The notes below the pieces were generated by a model. That model had not been told where the DNA came from. It saw only the letters and a program-made list of their open reading frames with translations, and did no database searches. Source: Acidobacteriota bacterium (GTDB lineage Bacteria; Actinomycetota; Acidimicrobiia; Acidimicrobiales; SHLQ01). From it: DNA of 8,124 bases. Where the stretch lies: positions 1 to 8,124 of the forward strand of contig JADFOM010000101.1 in the NCBI GenBank assembly GCA_022562835.1. The letters run 5' to 3'. The position numbers and the translations under genes were made by a program. Positions 1 through 5,784 of the stretch are shown piece by piece (position 1 is the first letter of the stretch; every line of letters starts with the position of its first letter).

Positions 1-782
1 AACAGGTCAACCACCTCGACTGACGGTGCGTCGCTCAGCCGCTCAAGGGCCTCATAGACCTCGCTGAACAGAGGTGCTTCCCCCAGGTCTTCGATCCCGA
101 GGCCGAGCCGCGCGGCAGGGTCGCCCAGGAACGGGACCACGGTTTCGGAGCCAACCAATGCCACGTACGTCGTGTAACTCGCGGCAGAAGCCAGCAGCGC
201 TGGCAGCAGAGCCCTTCTAGCAAGGTCGACCCTATAAGGCACCTCGAGCGCGAACAGCACGCCGGTCGCCGGCGCCTTGAACACCGCGGCGACGCCGGCC
301 GCGGCACCAGCGGTCAAGAGCAGCTGTGCGTCTTCTCGGCGGAGCCACTGCACACCCCTGTGGTATATGCCGAGGCCGGTAGCGGAACCAAAGTAGATCG
401 AGGGACCTTCAAGGCCCACTGCGCCGCCCATGCCAATTGTGGCGGCACCTGCCAGGAACTTTCCTGGCAGGTCCTTGAGCGAAAGGCTTGGATGTCGTTC
501 GTGGTATTCACGGATGTACAGATCACTCGTGGCCGGTGACTGGTCGCCGGTGAGATACCGCAGAATAATCGCAGAGACGACGAGTCCGAACAGGGGTGCT
601 GTCGCTAGCCACATCATGGGCCAGTCGGAAATCTGGTCGGCGAGGACATCGACGGTGAATTTCTCGAAGGCGGCAACGAGCACAGCGATCACTACGCCCG
701 TTCCGATCGCGATCACGACTACGCGGGCGAAGTAGCTCGAGACGAGCGAACGTTTTACGGACTCGAGTAACTTGGTGATCAC
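1..782 (-). CDS. CLC-family chloride channel/transporter, N-terminal part (cut by window edge)
   Basis: This is an integral membrane protein of the CLC family, which moves chloride through channels or in exchange for protons. The frame is open from a GTG at 780-782 to the left edge, giving 260 residues; the C-terminal part lies outside the window. Residues 20-40 and 56-76 are hydrophobic and look like membrane helices. Residues 119-134 contain GLEGP, the family motif with the gating glutamate (E125). Residues 159-181 (GAAAGVAAVFKAPATGVLFA and on) match the conserved GxFxxPxxG helix. The GSGIP chloride-binding loop expected around residues 80-87 is replaced by GDQSPATS, so ion selectivity may be unusual. 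The GTG directly follows, in the same frame, the TAG of the upstream gene, and no clear ribosome binding site is seen. Translation may depend on coupling, or the true start may lie further inside. The family assignment is firm; the exact start is not. Confidence 0.9.
   Translation of the reverse strand, partial: MITKLLESVKRSLVSSYFARVVVIAIGTGVVIAVLVAAFEKFTVDVLADQISDWPMMWLATAPLFGLVVSAIILRYLTGDQSPATSDLYIREYHERHPSLSLKDLPGKFLAGAATIGMGGAVGLEGPSIYFGSATGLGIYHRGVQWLRREDAQLLLTAGAAAGVAAVFKAPATGVLFALEVPYRVDLARRALLPALLASAASYTTYVALVGSETVVPFLGDPAARLGLGIEDLGEAPLFSEVYEALERLSDAPSVEVVDL
447..472. repeat. 26-bp near-perfect palindrome inside the CLC gene
   Basis: ACCTGCCAGGAA and its exact reverse complement TTCCTGGCAGGT are separated only by CT, giving 12-bp arms. 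It lies inside the CLC coding sequence over codons for LPGKFLAG. In the mRNA it could form a 10-bp, mostly GC stem with a six-base loop. No T-run follows on either strand, so it does not look like an intrinsic terminator. Its function is unknown. Confidence 0.75.
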
Positions 783-1511
783 CTAGGGCCGCCGCAGCAC
801 CGGATGTGGGACAGGCACGGAGGCATCGAGAGCCAAACGGTTTGCGAGATGGTCATAGACGCGCTCACCGACCATCGCGGTCAGTTCGTCACGCAGCGTC
901 ACATAAACGGGCTCGTGAGCAACGAACGCCTCGATCTCCTCCGTGCACCACCAGCCGAGGTCGTCGCCTCCCTCGCCCCAGTTTCGCCTCGCCCATTCGC
1001 CGAGAAAGTACGTACCGTGGCCGTTGTCATCCACATGGTGTTCGAGCCTCAACGGGAGTTGCCAGCACACATCGGGCTTCCAGTCGATGTACGACTCGCC
1101 GCGTTTGGTGGCGGCCGTGTGCAGCGCGCAGCCCGGCCCACCTTCAAATCCGGCCGGGTTGTGGAAGATGCAGACACCATCGACGGTTCGGGTTACTTCA
1201 TCGCCGTCTGCATCGGTGGTCAGTTCGTCGCCCGCATGGCTGTGGTTGTGCCAGTCTGCGGGGTCGAGTCGTTTCGCTGCCGACAGCACCCGATCTCGGT
1301 CCTCATCGCCGGTGAAGTGGGCCCCGTGTGAGCAGCATCCATGCAGCGCTTCGGCGTTCGGCTCGGCTTCGATTCCGGGACATCCCTCGTTCCAGATGCA
1401 ACGCCAATTGCTCGTCAGCATCGTCGCGTCGAACATCCACGAGTCTCCGTGCTCATCTTCGAAGGCCAACCACTCGCGATCGTTTGACATCTCTACGTCG
1501 ACTGTGGCCAT
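783..1511 (-). CDS. Conserved cysteine-rich protein, putative metal-chelating (YkgJ/DUF3109-like)
   Basis: This is a soluble 242-residue protein with no signal peptide or membrane segment. Eight cysteines stand at C38, C44, C59-C60, C114, C128, C149 and C189, many next to His, Gly or Trp (HGCCSHGAHF, GVCIFHNPAGF, WKPDVCW, WWCTEE). The spaced cysteines with a CC pair recall the zinc/iron-chelating CxxCxxCC and DUF3109-type proteins, and I recognise the overall pattern as a conserved actinobacterial hypothetical. Metal binding is an inference. The ATG at 1511 is preferred over an in-frame one at 1667: the extra 52 residues are Ser/Arg-rich and low in complexity, they would overlap the plus-strand gene at 1576-1776, and a TACGAT -10 box lies 9 nt before 1511, which suits a leaderless transcript. 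The gene ends in TAG immediately before the CLC GTG start, so the two may be cotranscribed. The role is unknown. Confidence 0.85.
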   Translation of the reverse strand: MATVDVEMSNDREWLAFEDEHGDSWMFDATMLTSNWRCIWNEGCPGIEAEPNAEALHGCCSHGAHFTGDEDRDRVLSAAKRLDPADWHNHSHAGDELTTDADGDEVTRTVDGVCIFHNPAGFEGGPGCALHTAATKRGESYIDWKPDVCWQLPLRLEHHVDDNGHGTYFLGEWARRNWGEGGDDLGWWCTEEIEAFVAHEPVYVTLRDELTAMVGERVYDHLANRLALDASVPVPHPVLRRP

Positions 1512-1520
1512 CGGTCGTTG

Positions 1521-1526
1521 ATCGTA
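1521..1526 (-). promoter_or_regulatory. Putative leaderless -10 box (TACGAT) of the cysteine-rich gene
   Basis: On the minus strand TACGAT is followed by nine bases and then the ATG at 1511. It matches the actinobacterial TANNNT -10 consensus at the distance seen for leaderless transcripts. No Shine-Dalgarno sequence lies before this ATG, which fits. No clear -35 box was seen. Confidence 0.45.
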
Positions 1527-1575
1527 GCGGGCCGGGCTCGCTTCGGCGGGCCGCGGAATGGCTAGGGTGAAGTCG

Positions 1576-1776
1576 ATGGCAGGCGAATTCGATGACATCC
1601 GGGCTCGGCTCGAGCGAATCTCCGAGGAACTTGGCGATCTTGCGATCTCGCGGCTGCGAGACTCCATCGAGCAGGGCGGATCGGAGCTCCCGATCGACGA
1701 GAAACGACTCCATCGAGCACGTCGTGCTGTCGATAAGGCCGCTCACGTTCTCGATGACCGCGACACTGAATTCTAG
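1576..1776 (+). CDS. Small charged helical protein of unknown function
   Basis: This is the only plus-strand gene supported here, encoding 66 residues. The protein is rich in Glu, Arg, Asp, Ala and Leu with helix-like spacing (DDIRARLERISEELGDLAIS, then RRAVDKAAHVLDD) and has no cysteine, signal peptide or membrane segment. It is probably a short helical bundle or coiled coil. An ATG at 1558 and a GTG at 1567 are in frame upstream. The ATG at 1576 is preferred because AGGGTGAAG at 1564-1572 gives a ribosome binding site just before it. The same bases also read as a TANNNT box (TAGGGT) seven nt from the ATG, so a leaderless transcript is an alternative. The gene lies head to head with the cysteine-rich gene and converges on the LOG-family gene 27 bp downstream. 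I recognise no family with certainty. Coding status rests on the amino-acid pattern and the fit with its neighbours. Confidence 0.7.
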   Translation: MAGEFDDIRARLERISEELGDLAISRLRDSIEQGGSELPIDEKRLHRARRAVDKAAHVLDDRDTEF

Positions 1777-1803
1777 CGACGAAGCCTGTCACTCAACCGC
1801 CTT

Positions 1804-2850
1804 CTAGCTGCGACGACGTCCGTTTAGCGCGTCGATCATCATGCGCAACCGGGCGTGTGAGGAGCGGTCGAACGCAAAGCCGATGCGGTCGAGGTCTACA
1901 TGATCGCCATCTGCCAACTCGGCGTTGGTCGTCTCTACTCGCTCGACTTGGCCACCGGCCAGAACGTCGCTGAACTCGCCATTGAGTTCCACGATCTCCT
2001 CGTCGCTCGGGCGACGCTTGAGGCGGAGGATCAACCGCTGACCAACGTACCGCGCCGAGTGGTACGTGGAGTAGAAGCCGCAGATCTCCTCTGTCGCTTC
2101 GGTCACGTCCGAGGTGATGTGGACTAGAGCGAGGTCATCGGCTGTGATCAGGCCCTGTCCTTGAAGCTCACGCTCGACGAAGGCTCGCCAGTTCTGCCAG
2201 TAGGTCCCTCCCTCGGGTTCCAGCAGCACGACCGGTGTCAGATTCGATTTGCCGGTCTGCATGAGGGTCAACAGCTCGAAAGTCTCGTCCAAGGTTCCGA
2301 ACCCGCCGGGCAGCATCGCATAACCCGTCGACTCCTTCATGAACGTCAGCTTCCGTGTGAAGAAGTACCGAAAGTTGATGAGCTTTGGGTCATCGGCGAT
2401 GAACTCGTTGGCTGACGCCTCGAAGGGGAGACGGATGTTGATCCCGAATGAGTTCTCCGATCCGGCACCCTCGAGGCCTGCTGCCATGATCCCCGGTCCG
2501 GCTCCCGTCATGACCATCCAGTCGCGCTCGGCCATCGCCGCTCCGAAGTCCCGTGCGGTGATATATGCCGGCTCGTCGACCTTGATACGTGCCGAGCCGA
2601 AGATCGTTGCCTTGGGCACGTCCTTGTAGGGAGCGAAGACGTGAAACGCATAGCGCAGTTCCTTGAGCGCAGCGTTGACCAGCTTGCGATCTCCACGACC
2701 GACATCTTCGAAGCCAAGCCGCAGCGCCGACACCACCATCTCGAAGATCTGGTCTTCGTCGACCGTGATTCCAGACGTCTCGATGAGGTCGCTGATCGCC
2801 TCATCGAGCTCCGCCCTCCCCGTGCGATACCGCGAGCGTCGTTCACCCAC
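1804..2850 (-). CDS. LOG-family (TIGR00730) Rossmann-fold protein, putative nucleotide 5'-monophosphate nucleosidase
   Basis: This is a 348-residue protein of the LOG/lysine-decarboxylase-like family. Characterised members hydrolyse nucleoside monophosphates to base plus ribose 5-phosphate, and plant members activate cytokinins. The Rossmann core runs from about residue 80 to 260. It carries GSAR (85-88), TGAGPGIM (115-122), the R166-K167 pair in FFTRKLTF and the catalytic signature PGGFGTLDE (181-189). An 80-residue helical N-terminal segment and about 85 extra C-terminal residues make it longer than the roughly 200-residue plant enzymes, as in many bacterial homologues. The start is a GTG that overlaps the end of fbiC by 8 nt. 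AAGGTG, a good ribosome binding site, lies inside the last fbiC codons, so translation is probably coupled to fbiC. The substrate cannot be read from the sequence. A link to F420 precursor metabolism is only suggested by position. Confidence 0.92.
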   Translation of the reverse strand: MGERRSRYRTGRAELDEAISDLIETSGITVDEDQIFEMVVSALRLGFEDVGRGDRKLVNAALKELRYAFHVFAPYKDVPKATIFGSARIKVDEPAYITARDFGAAMAERDWMVMTGAGPGIMAAGLEGAGSENSFGINIRLPFEASANEFIADDPKLINFRYFFTRKLTFMKESTGYAMLPGGFGTLDETFELLTLMQTGKSNLTPVVLLEPEGGTYWQNWRAFVERELQGQGLITADDLALVHITSDVTEATEEICGFYSTYHSARYVGQRLILRLKRRPSDEEIVELNGEFSDVLAGGQVERVETTNAELADGDHVDLDRIGFAFDRSSHARLRMMIDALNGRRRS

Positions 2851-5233
2851 CGATGATCACCTTCGTCGCACGCTGCGGCACTGGTAGTGCAGTGTCGTCG
2901 AGCACTGGATCGTAAAGCGTGTTGCGCTGCACGAGTGTGCGGCCAAGCGACGACGCGAGGGCCTCGAAAGCCTCCCGATCGGCGCTTTGACCATGTTCGG
3001 CGCCGGCAGCCCGGCTGATGTTCTCGTTCATCAATGTCCCGCCGAGGTCGTTGACGCCTGCCGACAACAGTTCCTTGGTCCCGCCAAGGCCGATCTTGAC
3101 CCACGATGCCTGAATATTGTCGATGAGGCCGTGGTAGGTAATCCGCGCGATGGCGTGCATCAACAGGGTCTCGCGAAACGTCGGACCCCTGCGAGCCTTG
3201 CGTTGGAGATAGATCGGGGACGCCATGTGAACAAACGGCAGACCGACGAACTCCGTGAACCCCCCGGTCTCTGCCTGAAGGTTGCGGGTCAACAGAAGAT
3301 GCCGAGCCCAGTGCCGTGGTGATTCGACGGAGCCGAACATGATGGTGATGTTGGAAGACAACCCGATCGAGTGCGCCGTGCGGTGCGCGTCGAGCCACTC
3401 GTCGCTCGTGATCTTGTCGGGACATAGGATCTCGCGGATGCCATCGTCAAGTATTTCCGCAGCCGTTCCTGGCAACGACTTCAACCCGGCGTCGGAGAGC
3501 CGTCTTAGGTACGACTCGAGCGGTTCGTCGAGTCGGCGGGCACCCTCGGTCACCTCGAGTGCCGTGAAACCATGCACGTGCATGCCGGGGATCGCCTCGG
3601 TCACCGCTTTGGTGATGTCGATGTAGGTCTCGCCGGTGAACTTGGGGTGGATGCCGCCTTGCAGGCACACCTCGGTCGCCCCAATCCTTGCCGCCTCGGC
3701 CGCGCGGTCGACGATCTCGTCGATGCTCAACAGATAGGGGGTTCCGCGCAGGTTCAGTGACAGTGGCCCTTTCGAGAACCCGCAAAAGCGGCACTTGTAT
3801 GTGCATACGTTGGTGTAGTTGATGTTGCGATTGGCAACCCAGGTGACCTTGTCTCCAACGGTCTGCCTGCGCAGCTCGTCAGCCAATTGGGCGACGGCTA
3901 CGACCTCTGGGCCCCGCGCCGCGAACAAGTCGATGATCTCTGCCTCGCCAACCTGCTGACCAGATGAGACACCGTCGATGATCTCGCGGATCCGACCGTT
4001 GGCCCGTGCCGACCCCTCGAGCAGTGACGGAGGTTCAACATTCGAACCCGAATACCATTGTGTCGACGCATCGCCGATCGTCATGACCTCGGCTCCATCG
4101 GTGACCTTTGAGCGCTCCATTGTGCGCTCAGGGAATATTGCTCCCGGGTCGTCACGGCCCAACCCTTCGGCATCGGCGCGGTCCATTACCGCGAAGCGCA
4201 ACGAGGGGTCGATCCAGCGCTCTGGATCAGCTACGTAGTCCGGATAGATCGTCAGTCGTGGGGCGAGCGTGTGACCGCGGTCTTCGGTAACCGAGGCGAG
4301 CCGATCGAGTTCGGGCCAGGGTCGCTCTGGGTTGACATGGTCGGCGGTGACTGGGGAAACGCCACCCCAGTCATCGATGCCGGCGTCGAGCAACACACCG
4401 AAATCGTCGGACAGGTTCGGGGGTGCCTGGAGGTGCACGTCGTCGGGCAGGATCATCCTCGCCAATGCGATGGCATCGAGATAGGTAGCCTCATCACAAG
4501 GCGCTGAACGGGCCATGCCGGTGCCGGGCTTCGGCACAAAATTCTGAACGATGACCTCTTGGACGTGACCGTGCCGGCGATGGCTCGCCGCAATAGCCTC
4601 GAGCGCCTCGATTCGGTCGACACGCTCCTCACCGATGCCGACGAGGATGCCGGTAGTGAATGGAATCGCCGCCTCACCTGCGGCCTCAATTGTGCCAAGC
4701 CGGCGCTGGACGGTCTTGTCTGGCGCACGGTGGTGCGCCGCAAGATCGTCGCGCAACGATTCGATCATCATCCCCTGCGATGGCGAGACAGATCTCAGGG
4801 CGGCGAGCTCGTCGGCGTAGAGTGCTCCAGCGTTGGAGTGGGGGAGCAGACCGGTCTCGGAAACGACCAGCCTGGCCATCGCCACGAGGTAGTCGACAGT
4901 GGAGGCGTAGCCGTTTGACGACAGCCACTCTGCGGCCACGTCGTAACGATGTTCGGGGCGTTCCCCAAGGGTGAAGAGTGCTTCGTGACATCCCTGCTTT
5001 GCCCCCGCACGTGCGATAGCGAGTATGTCGTCGGCGCTCATATAAGGAGACTCGAGACGTGCCGGAGGCTGGGCGAACGTGCAGTAACCACAACGGTCGC
5101 GACACAACATGGTCAGGGGAATAAAGACCTTGGGGGAATAGGTGACCCGCGTGCCGAACAAGACGTCACGGCGGCTGGCCGCCGCGGCCATGAGTTCTTG
5201 GAGCGGCGCCTCGATCAGTGCACGGTCGATCAT
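2843..5233 (-). CDS. fbiC: FO synthase, bifunctional CofG-CofH radical SAM enzyme
   Basis: This enzyme makes FO (7,8-didemethyl-8-hydroxy-5-deazariboflavin), the chromophore of coenzyme F420, from tyrosine and 5-amino-6-ribitylaminouracil. It is cytosolic and 796 residues long, slightly shorter than the roughly 850-residue mycobacterial FbiC. The N-terminal CofG half carries CRDRCGYC with the cluster cysteines C44, C48 and C51, then NFVPKPGTGM and DDWGGVSPVT. The CofH half, from about residue 400, has VCTYKCRFC (C477, C481, C484), LQGGIHP and MHVHGF. Both radical SAM sites look intact. The ATG is preceded by AAAGAGGAG, a strong ribosome binding site, and overlaps the stop of the HxlR gene as ATGA. 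Its own stop overlaps the start of the LOG gene by 8 nt. Translation across the three genes is probably coupled. The organism is therefore expected to make F420, although the other F420 genes (fbiA, fbiB, fbiD) are not in the window. Confidence 0.97.
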   Translation of the reverse strand: MIDRALIEAPLQELMAAAASRRDVLFGTRVTYSPKVFIPLTMLCRDRCGYCTFAQPPARLESPYMSADDILAIARAGAKQGCHEALFTLGERPEHRYDVAAEWLSSNGYASTVDYLVAMARLVVSETGLLPHSNAGALYADELAALRSVSPSQGMMIESLRDDLAAHHRAPDKTVQRRLGTIEAAGEAAIPFTTGILVGIGEERVDRIEALEAIAASHRRHGHVQEVIVQNFVPKPGTGMARSAPCDEATYLDAIALARMILPDDVHLQAPPNLSDDFGVLLDAGIDDWGGVSPVTADHVNPERPWPELDRLASVTEDRGHTLAPRLTIYPDYVADPERWIDPSLRFAVMDRADAEGLGRDDPGAIFPERTMERSKVTDGAEVMTIGDASTQWYSGSNVEPPSLLEGSARANGRIREIIDGVSSGQQVGEAEIIDLFAARGPEVVAVAQLADELRRQTVGDKVTWVANRNINYTNVCTYKCRFCGFSKGPLSLNLRGTPYLLSIDEIVDRAAEAARIGATEVCLQGGIHPKFTGETYIDITKAVTEAIPGMHVHGFTALEVTEGARRLDEPLESYLRRLSDAGLKSLPGTAAEILDDGIREILCPDKITSDEWLDAHRTAHSIGLSSNITIMFGSVESPRHWARHLLLTRNLQAETGGFTEFVGLPFVHMASPIYLQRKARRGPTFRETLLMHAIARITYHGLIDNIQASWVKIGLGGTKELLSAGVNDLGGTLMNENISRAAGAEHGQSADREAFEALASSLGRTLVQRNTLYDPVLDDTALPVPQRATKVIIGG

Positions 5234-5667
5234 GAATACTCCTCTTTACGGCTGCGGATACTGCTAGGTAGGACATCCACGTCGCAGCAAGGGCACAGCA
5301 GGTGTTGTTCGAGCGGTGTACCGCAGGCGTCGTGGACGAGTGTCGTCGGCGGGTTCTCAGAGTTGAACCAGCGATCACCCCAGTGCATGAGGGCAATAAG
5401 AGCGGGCGAGAGGCTCGCCCCTTTCTCCGTGAGACGGTACTCGTAACGCGGTGGCCGATCCTGGTAGGAGACCTTGACGAGTACGTCAGCGTCGACGAGC
5501 CGGCCGAGTCGCTCGGTCAGTAGGTTTCGGGCGACACCGAGGCCGCTCTGGATCTCAGAGAAGCGGTGCGAGCCTCGAAAAATGTCGCGCAAAATCAGCA
5601 GTGTCCAGCGGTCTCCGACGATGTCGAGTGTTTGCGAGATGCTGCACAGCTCGGAGTCACTGGTCAT
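5230..5667 (-). CDS. HxlR-family winged-helix transcriptional regulator
   Basis: This is a 145-residue DNA-binding protein. Residues 8-100 carry the HxlR (MarR-like winged helix) pattern: CSISQTLDIVGDRWTLLILR, FSEIQSGLGVARNLLTERL for the recognition region, and YEYRLTEKGASLSPALIAL for the wing and following helix. C8 is at the N-terminal position used for redox sensing in several HxlR members such as YodB. The C-terminus has H112, C115, C125, C127 and C128, which may form a zinc or redox site. The frame is open back to 5778. The ATG at 5667 is chosen because family homology begins there and an extended -10 box (TGCTATGGT) lies 9 nt upstream, suggesting a leaderless transcript; there is no good ribosome binding site. 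The stop overlaps the fbiC start as ATGA. By context it probably controls fbiC and itself; the effector is unknown. Confidence 0.93.
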   Translation of the reverse strand: MTSDSELCSISQTLDIVGDRWTLLILRDIFRGSHRFSEIQSGLGVARNLLTERLGRLVDADVLVKVSYQDRPPRYEYRLTEKGASLSPALIALMHWGDRWFNSENPPTTLVHDACGTPLEQHLLCPCCDVDVLPSSIRSRKEEYS

Positions 5668-5676
5668 GAGTCCGAC

Positions 5677-5685
5677 ACCATAGCA
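5677..5685 (-). promoter_or_regulatory. Putative extended -10 box (TGCTATGGT) of the HxlR-fbiC-LOG unit
   Basis: On the minus strand TGC-TATGGT stands nine bases before the ATG at 5667. The TG at the -15/-14 position makes it an extended -10, which can work with a weak -35. Transcription would start at or next to the ATG, giving a leaderless mRNA. The best -35 candidate (GGTTTC, 17 nt upstream) is poor. Confidence 0.45.
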
Positions 5686-5707
5686 GTAAGTTCTGATTTG
5701 AAACCCA

Positions 5708-5752
5708 CTCATGGATCGTGAGCCCCCTGAGCATTGCGACTCAGGGCGTGAG
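5708..5752. promoter_or_regulatory. Repeated CTCA-GG-CGTGAG elements, putative operator region
   Basis: Two similar dyad elements lie in the same orientation 32 bp apart: CTCATGGATCGTGAG (5708-5722) and CTCAGGGCGTGAG (5740-5752). Between them CCCTGAG (5725-5731) pairs exactly with CTCAGGG (5740-5746) across eight bases. The block is 41-85 bp upstream of the HxlR start and 33 bp downstream of the stop of the preceding gene. It may be an operator for the HxlR protein, or the central stem may serve as a terminator of the preceding gene, although no T-run follows it. Binding is inferred only from symmetry and position. Confidence 0.4.
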
Positions 5753-5784
5753 ACGTCGGACCGTATCGCGTTGCCCAACCGTCG

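Noticed and set aside
804..1331. Plus-strand open frames opposite the cysteine-rich gene
   Set aside because: They are antisense shadows of a conserved gene in GC-rich DNA, with no recognisable motif.
2508..3425. Long minus-strand open frame overlapping fbiC and the LOG gene
   Set aside because: It is Arg/Ser-rich, resembles no protein family, and is out of frame with two well-conserved genes.
3571..3584. Perfect 14-bp palindrome CATGCACGTGCATG in fbiC
   Set aside because: It encodes the conserved MHVHG segment of CofH, and a palindrome with 7-bp arms is expected about once by chance in 8 kb.
4348..4373. Inverted repeat TGACTGGGG / CCCCAGTCA with an 8-nt spacer in fbiC
   Set aside because: It lies in the conserved WGGVSPVT coding segment, and 9-bp arms with a free spacer are expected by chance in this length.
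5670..5761. GTCCGAC (5670-5676) and GTCGGAC (5755-5761) as an inverted pair flanking the HxlR upstream region
   Set aside because: Seven-base arms 78 nt apart are likely by chance in a gap of this size.
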